Shown here: positions 36,966-46,872 of the stretch, piece after piece
Position numbering within the stretch: position 1 is the stretch's first letter
How the letters are laid out: the number at the start of each line of letters is the position of its first letter
Origin: an uncultured Allomuricauda sp.
GTDB lineage: Bacteria; Bacteroidota; Bacteroidia; Flavobacteriales; Flavobacteriaceae
Direction of reading: 5' to 3'
DNA length: 64,000 nt
NCBI RefSeq assembly: GCF_947495325.1
Contig: NZ_CANLYK010000004.1
Location: forward strand, 278,285 to 342,284
Notes under the pieces: generated by a model
Databases searched by the model: none
Seen by the model: only the letters and a program-made list of their open reading frames with translations
What the model was told of the DNA's origin: nothing
Program-made: the position numbers and the translations under genes

Positions 36966-38144
36966 TTATTTAAAAGCAGGGAATCCTGTAATATCAGCTC
37001 CGGTAATCAATAAATGGATATCATGTGTACCCTCGTAGGTAATCACACTTTCCAAATTCATCATATGGCGCATGATGCTATACTCACCGGTGATACCCAT
37101 TCCACCCAAAACCTGTCGCGCTTCGCGGGCAATCTTGATTGCCATATCCACATTGTTTCGTTTGGCCATAGAGATTTGAGCCGTGGTAGCTCTTCCTTCA
37201 TTTTTAAGCTGTCCCAATCGGAATGCCAACAATTGCGCTTTGGTGATTTCTGTAATCATTTCGGCCAACTTTTTTTGCTGTAATTGGGTTGCCGCAATGG
37301 GTTTTCCAAATTGGATTCGCTCCTTGGCATAGCGCAAGGCCGTATCATAACAATCCATAGCAGCGCCAATGGCTCCCCAAGCAATCCCGTAACGAGCTGA
37401 ATCCAAACAACCCAGCGGAGCTCCCAATCCAGATTTATTGGGCAGTAAATTCTCCTTGGGTACTTTTACATTATCAAAAATAAGCTCCCCTGTTGCTGAG
37501 GCCCTAAGTGACCATTTATTATGGGTTTCAGGAGTTGAAAAACCCTCCATACCACGTTCCACAATAAGGCCATGGATTCTTCCTTCTTCATTTTTTGCCC
37601 AGACCACGGCAACATCAGCAAAGGGTGAATTGGAAATCCAGAGCTTGGCGCCATTTAATAGAAAATGGTCTCCCATATCTTTGTATTTGGTTTCCATCCC
37701 ACTAGGGTTGGAACCATGATTGGGTTCCGTAAGTCCAAAACAGCCCATCCACTCTCCAGTTGCAAGCTTTGGCAGGTATTTTTTTCGTTGTTCCTCTGTT
37801 CCGTAAGCAAAAATAGGATACATGACTAAAGAAGATTGCACCGAAGCCGTAGAACGTACTCCACTGTCACCTCTCTCAATTTCCTGCATAATCAACCCAT
37901 AGCTGATTTGGTCCAAACCGGCTCCGCCGTACTCCTCAGGAATGTAAGGCCCAAAAGCCCCAATCTCCGCCAATCCCCCAATAATTTGATCGGGAAACTC
38001 TGCTTTTTGGGCATACTCTTCTATAATTGGTGAAATATCCCGTTTCACCCATTGGCGAGCTGCATCGCGTACCAATTTATGTTCTTCAGAAAGTAAATCA
38101 TCTAGATTGTAGTAATCAGGAGCTTCAAACAAATCTGGTTTCAT
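36966..38144 (-). CDS. gcdH: Glutaryl-CoA dehydrogenase-type acyl-CoA dehydrogenase
   Basis: 392 residues. The sequence closely follows mitochondrial-type glutaryl-CoA dehydrogenase: RSTASVQSSLVMYPIFAYG, GCFGLTEPNHGSNPSGME, WSLRASATGE, GCLDSARYGIAWGAIGA and the catalytic Glu in VITYEGTHDIH. It oxidises and decarboxylates glutaryl-CoA to crotonyl-CoA using FAD, in lysine and tryptophan breakdown. It stands alone between umuC and trmN6, about 24 bases upstream of umuC in the opposite flow of pathway logic. Confidence 0.88.
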   Translation of the reverse strand: MKPDLFEAPDYYNLDDLLSEEHKLVRDAARQWVKRDISPIIEEYAQKAEFPDQIIGGLAEIGAFGPYIPEEYGGAGLDQISYGLIMQEIERGDSGVRSTASVQSSLVMYPIFAYGTEEQRKKYLPKLATGEWMGCFGLTEPNHGSNPSGMETKYKDMGDHFLLNGAKLWISNSPFADVAVVWAKNEEGRIHGLIVERGMEGFSTPETHNKWSLRASATGELIFDNVKVPKENLLPNKSGLGAPLGCLDSARYGIAWGAIGAAMDCYDTALRYAKERIQFGKPIAATQLQQKKLAEMITEITKAQLLAFRLGQLKNEGRATTAQISMAKRNNVDMAIKIAREARQVLGGMGITGEYSIMRHMMNLESVITYEGTHDIHLLITGADITGFPAFK

Positions 38145-38199
38145 TCAAAAAAATTTGTTTAAAGATACTAATGAAATATAACAATGTGAATGGCTATTG

Positions 38200-38907
38200 T
38201 TACATTTTTAAATAGAACGCCTTGGTAAGGTTGATGTATTCATCAGTGTATTGATGACGCTCCAACTCGATTATTAATTCATCTGTTTTAACTTGCTCCC
38301 TGGAAAAGCTAAATTCCAATAAGCTGCGTTTTACCTCTGTGCTCGGATTCCCCTTGACCCTTGTAATTCGATTTGGAAAAAGACCCTGCTTTTGAGCTAA
38401 AGCAACAAAGTTGCTTTCTTCTTTAAATGGAATGATAACGGAGAATATTCCGGTTTCGGAAAGTAACTTTGAAACACCCTCTAAAAGTTCATGAAAAGGT
38501 AACGAACTTGTTTGACGCGCTTTGTCTCTTGAACTGTCTCCGCTTGTAACTTCTTCCGCGTAAAAAGGTGGATTGGAAACAATCAAATCATAGGTGTCTT
38601 CTATTTCATCCGTGAATTCATCCAACCCGGCATGATAGCAAAACAATCGATCCACCCAGGGTGAGGCCTCAAAGTTTTCCACGCACTGTTCGTATGCATT
38701 CCCATCCAATTCAATGGCATCAATTACCTCCGCATTGGAACGTTGGGCCAATTGCAAGGCAATAACACCTGTCCCAGCACCAATATCTAAAATGGAATCA
38801 GGTTGCCCTAAAGATGTCCAAGCTCCAAGTAACACGCCATCCGTGCCAATTTGCATGGCACAGCGATTCTGATTAACGGTAAATTGTTTGAATTGAAATG
38901 GTTTCAT
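38200..38907 (-). CDS. trmN6: tRNA1(Val) (adenine37-N6)-methyltransferase
   Basis: 235 residues from ATG 38907 (MKPFQFKQFTV); the longer reading adds 16 residues with no family match. Rossmann methyltransferase with SAM motif ILDIGAGTGVIALQLAQR, the acidic DAIELDGNA, and the N6-adenine signature VSNPPFY. The N-terminal FQFKQFTVNQNRCAMQIGTDGVLLGAW is diagnostic of the YfiC/TrmN6 group. Found close to rimM/rpsP in Flavobacteriaceae. Confidence 0.92.
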   Translation of the reverse strand: MKPFQFKQFTVNQNRCAMQIGTDGVLLGAWTSLGQPDSILDIGAGTGVIALQLAQRSNAEVIDAIELDGNAYEQCVENFEASPWVDRLFCYHAGLDEFTDEIEDTYDLIVSNPPFYAEEVTSGDSSRDKARQTSSLPFHELLEGVSKLLSETGIFSVIIPFKEESNFVALAQKQGLFPNRITRVKGNPSTEVKRSLLEFSFSREQVKTDELIIELERHQYTDEYINLTKAFYLKM

Positions 38908-39067
38908 TGCTCCAAATGTAATCGTAAAAGTATGTATCCCACAAACCCAATTCACGGTTTCATAAAGTCAAAACTGCTATCCATTAGATTGGGAGTCTTC
39001 ACCCTTTGTATTCCAAGTACATTAGCCGCTTTGAATAATTCGAAACCAAATTTTAAACATGATTCTT

Positions 39068-39640
39068 ATGAAAAAATTATTTTTTGCTATTGTAATTGTA
39101 GCAGGTATGACACAATTTTCCAATGCACAGGAACAAAACAAATTCAGAGTAGGACTTGATTTAGGATATGCTATTCCTGATGGAGGTGGAGGAATCCTTT
39201 TTGCTCTTGAGCCAAAATATAATATTGCCGATAATATGAACATAGGTATTCGTTTTGAATCTGCCGCCTTGGCAAAAAACATTACTGGAGATGGTCTAAG
39301 CGTAGAAAGTAACTTATCCGCTAGTGCTTCTTATATGGGTACTTTCGATTATTACTTTAACTCAGGAACTTCTTCTCCGTTCGCTCCTTTTATTGGGGCA
39401 GGCGTAGGATACAGTACTCTAGCCAATTTGGAAGTAACTTTTGAAGGATTTACAAGTGACGTAGAGGTCGACGGAAAATTTGGTGGACTTATTCGAGCTG
39501 GTTTTGAAGTAGGTAAATTCAGAGTTGCTGCAAATTATAATCTTATTGGCAAAACAGAAATAGAAGAAACAGAAACAAAAAACTCCTATATCGGTATCTC
39601 ACTCGGTTTCTATGTTGGTGGTGGCAAATGGAGAAATTAA
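39068..39640 (+). CDS. Outer membrane beta-barrel protein (OmpW/opacity-like)
   Basis: 190 residues from ATG 39068 (MKKLFFAIVIVAGMTQFSNA signal peptide, cleavage likely before QEQ). The remainder alternates hydrophobic and polar residues in strands, with KFRVGLDLGYAIPDG at the start and SYIGISLGFYVGGGKW at the end, giving an eight-strand-type porin-like barrel. Function unknown. It converges on rimM with a shared hairpin terminator between them. Confidence 0.82.
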   Translation: MKKLFFAIVIVAGMTQFSNAQEQNKFRVGLDLGYAIPDGGGGILFALEPKYNIADNMNIGIRFESAALAKNITGDGLSVESNLSASASYMGTFDYYFNSGTSSPFAPFIGAGVGYSTLANLEVTFEGFTSDVEVDGKFGGLIRAGFEVGKFRVAANYNLIGKTEIEETETKNSYIGISLGFYVGGGKWRN

Positions 39641-39666
39641 ATTCTTCTACCTAATATATAATCATA

Positions 39667-39702
39667 AAAAAAAGGGAACCAAATTGGTTCCCTTTTTTTT
39701 AT
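39667..39702. terminator. Bidirectional terminator between OMP gene and rimM
   Basis: A-run, stem GGGAACCAA / TTGGTTCCC (39674-39682 with 39684-39692), then a T-run: an A-rich and T-rich flanked hairpin that can end transcription from both sides of convergent genes. Confidence 0.9.
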
Positions 39703-39722
39703 TTTGTTCTTTAACTAATCGC

Positions 39723-40250
39723 TCATCCCAAATAAAGGTCTACCAACCCTTCCGGTGTCTTTACATGAATCTGTTTGTTCTGGCGATCCACCTTTTTGAT
39801 AATGTCATCGGTAATTGGAATCAATAGTTCTTTCCCATCCTTTTCAGCTTCAAAAAGTTCTTGGGATGCACTGTCGTTTACTGCTTTGATTATTCCGATA
39901 TCTCCATGGACCTCATCCATTAAGGTAAATCCAATGACTTCATGAAAATAGAATTTGTCTCCCGTTAACGGTGGAAGCATGTCCAATGGAAGGTATAATT
40001 CCGTACCGATCATTTTATCAGCGGTAGGTTCATCTTTTACTTCTTCAAAATCAATACGAAGTAAAGCTGATTTATGCAATCGGCAACGGTCAATAAAAAA
40101 TGGAATCAGATTGTTCCCAATTGAAACAAATACTGATTCCATGTTTTCGTAGATATCGGGTTCATCGGTATCTAATTTTACCAACAATTCCCCCTTAAAA
40201 CTATATTTTGAAACGACTTTGCCCAGGTAGAAGCAATCTTCCTTGCGCAT
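39723..40250 (-). CDS. rimM: Ribosome maturation factor RimM
   Basis: 175 residues with the N-terminal barrel (FYLGKVVSKYSFKGELLVKLDTDEPD), the RimM PRC-like domain (FYFHEVIGFTLMDEVHGDIGIIKAVNDS) and the IPITDDIIKKVDRQNKQIHVKTPEGLVDL end. It binds S19 to mature the 30S head. It follows rpsP by 12 bases in the conserved rpsP-rimM pair. Confidence 0.95.
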   Translation of the reverse strand: MRKEDCFYLGKVVSKYSFKGELLVKLDTDEPDIYENMESVFVSIGNNLIPFFIDRCRLHKSALLRIDFEEVKDEPTADKMIGTELYLPLDMLPPLTGDKFYFHEVIGFTLMDEVHGDIGIIKAVNDSASQELFEAEKDGKELLIPITDDIIKKVDRQNKQIHVKTPEGLVDLYLG

Positions 40251-40262
40251 CGGTCTGAATGT

Positions 40263-40940
40263 TTACTCTTCTTCTTTGCTAGCTTCGGGCTCTTCAGCAG
40301 GAGCAGCTTCCTCAGCTTTAGCTTCAGGAGCTTCTTCTTTAGCAGGTTCCACTTCTTCCACTTTAGCTTCAGGCTCAGCAGCAACTTCTTCTTGTGCTGG
40401 AGCTTCTTCTGCAACTTCAGTAGTTTCTTCTACTACAGCCTCTGCCTCTTCAATAATAGGCGCACTTTCTTCAATAACTTCTTCTTCTACCTCTGGCAAT
40501 GCAGCAGCAGCTCTTTTATCACTAACTTCTTTTTCAGCTTCCAATGCTTTGGCCTTAGCGTCAGCTTTTGCTTTATCCAAACCACCAACTTTAGCGGCAA
40601 CGGATTTTTCTTTTTCTTCAACCCAAGCTTTGAACTTCTCTTCTGCCTGTTCTTCGGTAAATGCTCCTTTACGAACACCACCTAATAAGTGATGTTTCAT
40701 CATAACACCTTTATAAGACAGAATTGCTCTAGCAGTATCTGTAGGCTGTGCACCATTGCTCAACCATTTCACAGATCCATCAACATCTAAATTGATTGTA
40801 GCTGGATTAGTATTAGGATTATATGTTCCTAATTTCTCCAAAAATTTACCGTCTCTTTTTGATCTTGAATCTGCAGCAACCACCCAATAGAATGGTTTAC
40901 CTTTTTTACCGTGTCTCTGTAGTCTAATCTTTACTGGCAT
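40263..40940 (-). CDS. rpsP: 30S ribosomal protein S16 with long Ala/Glu-rich tail
   Basis: 225 residues. The first 80 or so are a standard bS16 (MPVKIRLQRHGKKGKPFYWVVAADSR, LGTYNPNT). After a charged helix (KAWVEEKEKSVAAKVGGLDKAKADAKAKALEAEKE) comes about 100 residues almost wholly of Ala, Glu, Val, Pro and Lys. bS16 is near 80-90 residues in most bacteria. Tails occur in Bacteroidota but this one is long. The tail is in-frame and ends with a stop before rimM, so it is a true part of the gene. Confidence 0.94.
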   Translation of the reverse strand: MPVKIRLQRHGKKGKPFYWVVAADSRSKRDGKFLEKLGTYNPNTNPATINLDVDGSVKWLSNGAQPTDTARAILSYKGVMMKHHLLGGVRKGAFTEEQAEEKFKAWVEEKEKSVAAKVGGLDKAKADAKAKALEAEKEVSDKRAAAALPEVEEEVIEESAPIIEEAEAVVEETTEVAEEAPAQEEVAAEPEAKVEEVEPAKEEAPEAKAEEAAPAEEPEASKEEE

Positions 40941-41012
40941 ATCACATTAATTTGTAGGGTGCCCGACCCTGATTATTAATTCTTTTTTTATCGCTTTCCA
41001 CTTAAGCGGGTG

Positions 41013-41042
41013 CAAATATAATTCAAATACCTTAACAGTCAA
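41013..41042 (-). promoter_or_regulatory. Promoter of rpsP-rimM
   Basis: On the minus strand TTG (41042-41040) and TATATTTG (41020-41013) are separated by 19 bases, an exact fit to the Bacteroidota vegetative promoter. The transcript would carry a leader of roughly 65 bases with a small hairpin (AGGGT/ACCCT, 40956-40970) before the rpsP ATG. Confidence 0.75.
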
Positions 41043-41151
41043 TAGGTTTTGTGTTTTTTATTGGTTGATAAATCTTTACAACTCTTTTTTTTGAAACCTA
41101 TCTTCTTCCTTATTTTTATTCATTGCTATTTTTTGACTGATAAAGAGATTT

Positions 41152-44100
41152 ATGTACCTAATTTTTGATACTGAAACCACAGGCTTACCCAAGCGATGGA
41201 ATGCACCAATCACTGATACGGATAATTGGCCCCGTTGCATACAGATTGCATGGCAATTGCATGATGAATTGGGTAATTTGGTGGAGCATCAGGATATGTT
41301 GATACAACCAGATGGTTTTAATATTCCATATGAGGCAGAACAAATTCATGGGATTTCCACAGCTTTGGCGGAACAAGATGGAGTCCCTTTGAGTGAAGCC
41401 TTGGAGCTTTTTAATGATGCGCTTTCCAAAGCAAAATTTGTTGTGGGACAAAATGTGGATTTCGATGTCAATATCATGGGGTGCGAATTTCATCGTATGG
41501 GTGTTGAAAACTCCCTGACAACGCTTCCTGTTTTAGATACCTGTACGGAGGCTACGGCCGAACTTTGCAGAATTCCTGGAGGTCGGGGAGGTAAATTCAA
41601 GTTACCCACACTTACCGAATTGCACGAATACCTTTTTGGGGAACCTTTTGCAGAAGCACATAATGCTACCGCGGATGTGGAAGCTACCACTAGATGCTTT
41701 TTAGAACTAGTTCGAAAAAAGCATTTCTCCATCAGCGAGCTGGATGTGCAACCTGATTATTTTGAGCATTTCTCAGAAGCCAATCCGCAGACCATTGAGC
41801 TTATTGGATTAAAGCACATCAATCTTAAAAAAGCATCCAAAGCTATTTCAGATGCGCTTTGGGCGGAAGATACTGGTGATATTTCCGAAGCTGAAATCAA
41901 TGAGAATATCGAAAGCTTAGCAGATGCATCATTCGCACATTTGCATAACCATTCCCAATTTTCAGTACTTCAATCAACCATAAACATTAAAGATTTAGTA
42001 AAGTCAACCGCTAAAAATGGGATGTCGGCAGTTGCCCTAACAGATCACGCCAATATGATGGGCGCTTTTCATTTTGTAAAAGAAGTGAAGGCGCATAATA
42101 AAAATGTAAAAGAAAAAAATGCAGAACTAACAGAGAATGGGGAATCTCCTACTGAAAAGGAAATCACACCAATCCTTGGTTGTGAATTTTTTGTTTGCGA
42201 TGACCACACCAATAAAAATGTAAAAGACTATGGGTATCAGATAGTCCTACTTGCCAAAAATAAAAATGGCTACCTCAACTTGGCCAAGATGTCTTCCATT
42301 GCCTATACGGATGGGTTTTATTATGTTCCCAGAATCGACAAAAAAATTGTCGAACAGTACAAGGAAGATGTAATTGCACTTACGGGAAATCTTTATGGTG
42401 AAGTACCCAACAAAATATTGAATGTAGGTGAAAAGCAGGCGGAAGAAGCTTTGCTTTGGTGGAAGGAACAATTTGGCGACGATCTGTATATGGAAATAAT
42501 GCGCCACGGTCAAGAAGATGAAGACCGGGTAAATCAAGTTTTAGTGCCATTGGCCAAAAAGCACCAAGTAAAACTGGTCGCTACCAACAACACCTATTAT
42601 TGTGATAAAAAAGACGCCGAAGCACACGACATTTTGCTTTGTGTAAAAGATGGTGAAAAACAAACCACCCCTATAGGCCGAGGCCGGGGATATCGTTATG
42701 GGTTGCCCAATCAAGAATATTATTATAAGTCTTCGGATGAAATGAAGGCCTTGTTCAAAGATGTTCCAGAGGCCATTTTAAATGTGCAGGAGATAGTCGA
42801 CAAGGTGGAGCCCTTTGATTTGGCAAGGGACGTATTACTTCCAAAATTTGATATTCCAGAAGAATTCAAAGTAAAGGATGATGAGGCTGATGGCGGTAAA
42901 CGTGGTGAGAATTCCTATCTGCGCCATATTACCAATCAAGGTGCTCAAAAACGTTATGGCGAAATCACGGATGAAATCAGGGAGCGCATTGATTTTGAGC
43001 TGAAAACGATTGAAAATTCTGGATACCCTGGATATTTTCTTATTGTTGAAGATTTTATCCGAGAAGCACGGAATATGGATGTGTCCGTAGGGCCTGGAAG
43101 GGGTTCAGCAGCAGGTTCCGTGGTTGCCTATTGTTTATGGATCACCAATATAGATCCTTTAAAGTATGACCTCCTTTTTGAGCGTTTCCTAAATCCGGAT
43201 AGGGTATCCATGCCCGATATTGATATTGACTTTGATGATGAAGGCAGAGGTAGGGTCATGGACTACGTCATCAATAAATATGGCGCCAATCAAGTTGCAC
43301 AAATTATCACCTACGGTACCATGGCGGCCAAATCTTCCATTAGGGATACTGCCAGGGTATTGGATTTGCCCCTTAACGATGCTGATCGTATAGCAAAGCT
43401 TATTCCCAACATGTCCAAATTGAACAAAATCTTTGGAGTTGAGGAATCAGAACTAAAGAAAAAATTCCGTTCAGACGATTTGGAAAAAGTTCATGAGCTC
43501 TTGAATATTTCTGAGGGCGATGATCTGGAAGGTCAAACTGTTAAGATGGCCCGCGTGCTTGAAGGGTCACTCAGAAATACTGGAATACATGCTTGTGGGG
43601 TCATAATCACTCCAGATGACATTACCAATTTTGTCCCCGTAGCCACAGCAAAGGATTCAGACTTGTATGTGACCCAGTTTGATAATTCAGTTGTGGAGAG
43701 TGCCGGCCTCCTTAAGATGGATTTCTTGGGACTTAAAACCTTGACGCTCATTAAAGATACCGTGAAAATTGTCAAGGCAAGAACCGGGGTTGAATTGGTC
43801 CCGGATGATTTTCCTTTGGATGATGAAAAAACATACGAACTCTTCCAACGTGGGGATACCGTAGGCATATTTCAATATGAATCCCCGGGAATGCAAAAGC
43901 ACATGAAAAACCTGAAACCAACGGTTTTTGATGATCTTATTGCCATGAACGCTTTGTACCGACCAGGCCCCATGGAATACATTCCTAGCTTTATTGCTCG
44001 TAAACATGGCGATGAAGAGATTACCTATGACCTTCCTGATATGGAGGAGTACCTAAAAGACACCTACGGAATTACAGTTTACCAAGAACAGGTGATGCGC

Positions 44101-45537
44101 CTTTCCCAAAAAATTGCAGGATTTTCCAAGGGTGATGCAGACGTGTTACGAAAGGCAATGGGTAAAAAGATTTTTGCCTTACTTCAAAAATTGAAGCCCC
44201 AATTTTTAGATGGGGGTGAAAAAAATGGACATCCGAGAGATGTTTTAGAAAAGATTTGGAAAGATTGGGAAGCTTTCGCATCCTATGCTTTTAACAAAAG
44301 TCATTCTACCTGTTATGCTTTTATTGCTTACCAAACTGCATATTTAAAAGCCCACTACCCTGCCGAATACATGGCCGCAGTATTGTCCAACAACATGAAC
44401 GACATAAAACAGGTCACCTTCTTTATGGAGGAATGTAAACGCATGGGACTGGAAGTACTTGGGCCAGATGTGAATGAATCGTATTACAAGTTTGCCGTGA
44501 ACCAAAACAATGCAGTTCGTTTTGGCATGGGAGCAATTAAAGGTGTTGGGCGGTCCGCAGTAGAAACCATAGTGGAAAACAGAAAGGAAGATGGTCCTTA
44601 CAAATCGGTATTCGATTTGGCCAAACGCGTAGAACTCCGTTCTGCCAACAAAAAATCTTTTGAAAATCTTGCTCTAGCTGGAGGATTCGATTCTTTTGGG
44701 GATACTCATAGGTCTCAATACTTTCATGATGAGGGAGATGGTATAACTTTTCTGGAAAAAGTAATAAAATCGGCAGCAAAATATCAGGAAAACCAAAACT
44801 CCTCACAAATGGATATGTTTGGAGGAATGAGCGAGGCGCAAATTGCCGAACCTGTTGTTCCTCCCTGTGAAGATTGGGGCACTATGGAAAAACTCCGTCG
44901 CGAAAAGGAAGTTGTCGGCATATATATTTCGGGACATCCTTTGGATGACTTTAAAAAAGAGATAACTGCATTTTGCAACAGCAGTGTATCTGCCTTTACC
45001 AGTTTGGAAAATTACGTGAACAGAGAGTTGACCGTTGCAGGGGTTATTACAGATGTGCAACACCGAATTTCTAAAAATGGAAAGGGCTGGGGACTTTTCA
45101 CCTTGGAAGATTATACGGACACCCATGAATTCCGGATTTTTGGGGAGGAATACCTAAAGTTCAGGCATTTTCTAATGATCAATTCCTTTGTTCATGTAAA
45201 AGCATTTGTTCGTGAAGGTTGGGTAAATAGAGATACGGGTAAAAAAGGTGACCCAAGATTACAGTTCAATGATTTCAAACAGCTACAAGACGTCATGGAT
45301 GCCTATGCCAAAAAGTTGACCATCAAACTGGATATAGACCGTTTACAGGAAAAACGCATTCAAACTTTAAAGGATACATTGCGGTCATACAAAGGTGACC
45401 ATCCGCTCAATTTTATTGTATATGAAATGCAGGATGAAATAAAATTAAATCTATCCAGTAGAAAGCAAAAGGTAAAAATAAACAGTGAACTTCTTTCTGC
45501 TCTGGAAGAGAATGAAATACACTACAAATTGAACTAA
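41152..45537 (+). CDS. dnaE: DNA polymerase III alpha subunit with N-terminal exonuclease domain
   Basis: 1461 residues. The N-terminus (about 1-185) is a DEDDh exonuclease: FDTETTGLP with Asp6 and Glu8, and HNATADVEAT. It is followed by the PHP domain (HLHNHSQFSVLQ, about 263 on), palm/thumb (GPGRGSAAGSVVAY, PDIDIDFDDEGRGRVMDY with catalytic Asp residues near 690), fingers, helix-hairpin-helix, and a C-terminal OB fold (LTVAGVITDVQHRISKNGKGWGLFTLED). This gives the replicative polymerase its own proofreading, an arrangement known in Bacteroidota. Start ATG 41152 lies right before the exonuclease motif. Confidence 0.95.
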   Translation: MYLIFDTETTGLPKRWNAPITDTDNWPRCIQIAWQLHDELGNLVEHQDMLIQPDGFNIPYEAEQIHGISTALAEQDGVPLSEALELFNDALSKAKFVVGQNVDFDVNIMGCEFHRMGVENSLTTLPVLDTCTEATAELCRIPGGRGGKFKLPTLTELHEYLFGEPFAEAHNATADVEATTRCFLELVRKKHFSISELDVQPDYFEHFSEANPQTIELIGLKHINLKKASKAISDALWAEDTGDISEAEINENIESLADASFAHLHNHSQFSVLQSTINIKDLVKSTAKNGMSAVALTDHANMMGAFHFVKEVKAHNKNVKEKNAELTENGESPTEKEITPILGCEFFVCDDHTNKNVKDYGYQIVLLAKNKNGYLNLAKMSSIAYTDGFYYVPRIDKKIVEQYKEDVIALTGNLYGEVPNKILNVGEKQAEEALLWWKEQFGDDLYMEIMRHGQEDEDRVNQVLVPLAKKHQVKLVATNNTYYCDKKDAEAHDILLCVKDGEKQTTPIGRGRGYRYGLPNQEYYYKSSDEMKALFKDVPEAILNVQEIVDKVEPFDLARDVLLPKFDIPEEFKVKDDEADGGKRGENSYLRHITNQGAQKRYGEITDEIRERIDFELKTIENSGYPGYFLIVEDFIREARNMDVSVGPGRGSAAGSVVAYCLWITNIDPLKYDLLFERFLNPDRVSMPDIDIDFDDEGRGRVMDYVINKYGANQVAQIITYGTMAAKSSIRDTARVLDLPLNDADRIAKLIPNMSKLNKIFGVEESELKKKFRSDDLEKVHELLNISEGDDLEGQTVKMARVLEGSLRNTGIHACGVIITPDDITNFVPVATAKDSDLYVTQFDNSVVESAGLLKMDFLGLKTLTLIKDTVKIVKARTGVELVPDDFPLDDEKTYELFQRGDTVGIFQYESPGMQKHMKNLKPTVFDDLIAMNALYRPGPMEYIPSFIARKHGDEEITYDLPDMEEYLKDTYGITVYQEQVMRLSQKIAGFSKGDADVLRKAMGKKIFALLQKLKPQFLDGGEKNGHPRDVLEKIWKDWEAFASYAFNKSHSTCYAFIAYQTAYLKAHYPAEYMAAVLSNNMNDIKQVTFFMEECKRMGLEVLGPDVNESYYKFAVNQNNAVRFGMGAIKGVGRSAVETIVENRKEDGPYKSVFDLAKRVELRSANKKSFENLALAGGFDSFGDTHRSQYFHDEGDGITFLEKVIKSAAKYQENQNSSQMDMFGGMSEAQIAEPVVPPCEDWGTMEKLRREKEVVGIYISGHPLDDFKKEITAFCNSSVSAFTSLENYVNRELTVAGVITDVQHRISKNGKGWGLFTLEDYTDTHEFRIFGEEYLKFRHFLMINSFVHVKAFVREGWVNRDTGKKGDPRLQFNDFKQLQDVMDAYAKKLTIKLDIDRLQEKRIQTLKDTLRSYKGDHPLNFIVYEMQDEIKLNLSSRKQKVKINSELLSALEENEIHYKLN

Positions 45538-45551
45538 ACTTTGATAAGTTT

Positions 45552-46778
45552 ATGGATACCCATCAATCAACTATTTTAAAGAGTTTTTTGATTGGTGCTG
45601 GACTTTTTTTTGTTGCATTAGCCATTTACAATTGTAAAAACCCGGAGATAGCTTCTGATTATCTAATTATTGAACCTATCGCCATTCATGAAAATGGAAA
45701 AGCTTTTGCAGGTTCTACCAGTTGCATCCCTTGTCATACCGATATTTATAATTCACATACGAACACTGCACATTTCAAAACCTCCGCTCTTGCAGATTCT
45801 TCAAAAATCAAAGGTAATTTTGAATTCGGAAAAAATACATTCACGCTAAACGACCGTGTATTGTTTACGATGATGGCGACAGATTCAGGGTTTTATCAAC
45901 GAGCTAATTTCATCCACAACGAACTTGAGTTGTTTAATCTACGAGCAGATATTGTTGTTGGGTCCGGTACAAAAGGACAATCCTATTTAAGTTGGGAAGA
46001 AGATGCGCTTTTTCAATTACAAACTTCTTACTTCAAACCAACTGACCGTTGGACCAGCAGCCCGGGACTAAAAGAACTTATTTCACCACGACCCGTAATT
46101 GCGCGCTGCTTTGAGTGCCACTCCACTTATGCAAAAAACACAACTCCGGATAAAAGGGGAAACCATTTTGATAAAAATCAAATTATTTATGGGATAGATT
46201 GTGAACGGTGTCATGGAGCTTCAGCAAAGCATGTTGGGTATCATATAAAAAACCCCGATGCCAAAGTTTCTAAATACATCATAAAACATTCAGCACTGTC
46301 ACAGCAGCAAAAATTAGATGTATGTGCCTTATGCCACTCTGGAGACAGGAAACCAATTCAACCTCCTTTTAGCTTTACAATTGGTGATGATCTAAGCAAA
46401 TTCTCAACATCTGAAGTCAAAGAAAATAACATCTCATTGGATGTGCATGGCAACCAATATGGCCTGTTGACGGCGAGTAAGTGTTTTACAAAATCAAAAA
46501 ACATGGATTGTACCACTTGCCACAATCCACATAAAAATCAAAGAGACCAAACATCTACATTCATCCAAAAATGCATACAATGTCACTCAAAGGACAAAAC
46601 AATTTGTATGGCTACCAAGGACTTGCAGCGTATTAAAAATAACAATTGTATTTCTTGCCATATGCCTCTAATTTCTTCCAAATCGATGAAAATTCAACTG
46701 GACACAATAGAAACTGCCGTAAAAGTTAGAACACATTTAATTTCCATTTATCCTGAAGAGACAAGCAAACAACCATAG
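45552..46778 (+). CDS. Seven-haem c-type cytochrome (cytochrome c554-like)
   Basis: 408 residues with a hydrophobic N-terminal segment (about 9-25, FLIGAGLFFVALAIYNC) that serves as anchor or lipoprotein-like signal. Seven CxxCH haem motifs: CIPCH, CFECH, CERCH, CALCH, CTTCH, CIQCH and CISCH. The overall spacing resembles multihaem cytochrome c554-type proteins, so it is likely a periplasmic electron carrier. It lies 14 bases after dnaE in the same direction; no oxidoreductase partner is seen in the window. Confidence 0.85.
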   Translation: MDTHQSTILKSFLIGAGLFFVALAIYNCKNPEIASDYLIIEPIAIHENGKAFAGSTSCIPCHTDIYNSHTNTAHFKTSALADSSKIKGNFEFGKNTFTLNDRVLFTMMATDSGFYQRANFIHNELELFNLRADIVVGSGTKGQSYLSWEEDALFQLQTSYFKPTDRWTSSPGLKELISPRPVIARCFECHSTYAKNTTPDKRGNHFDKNQIIYGIDCERCHGASAKHVGYHIKNPDAKVSKYIIKHSALSQQQKLDVCALCHSGDRKPIQPPFSFTIGDDLSKFSTSEVKENNISLDVHGNQYGLLTASKCFTKSKNMDCTTCHNPHKNQRDQTSTFIQKCIQCHSKDKTICMATKDLQRIKNNNCISCHMPLISSKSMKIQLDTIETAVKVRTHLISIYPEETSKQP

Positions 46779-46844
46779 AATTGAACAATGACACCATAGG
46801 TAAAAGGAATCTAGATACCGTAAGGAAACTGTATGATATTTGAC

Positions 46845-46852
46845 TAACTTTG
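46845..46852 (+). promoter_or_regulatory. Candidate -7 element of the trxA promoter
   Basis: TAACTTTG matches TAnnTTTG exactly, 21 bases before the trxA ATG. No TTG at the -33 distance. Confidence 0.5.
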
Positions 46853-46872
46853 CGAATATTAAAACAAATAAA

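Noticed and set aside
40243..40692. Ser/Ala-rich open frame on the plus strand
   Set aside because: It is the antisense reading of the Glu/Ala codons of the rpsP tail; the repetitive codons create it.
45724..46670. CxxC motifs as possible zinc fingers
   Set aside because: All seven are CxxCH with following His and the protein has an export-type N-terminus, fitting haem c.
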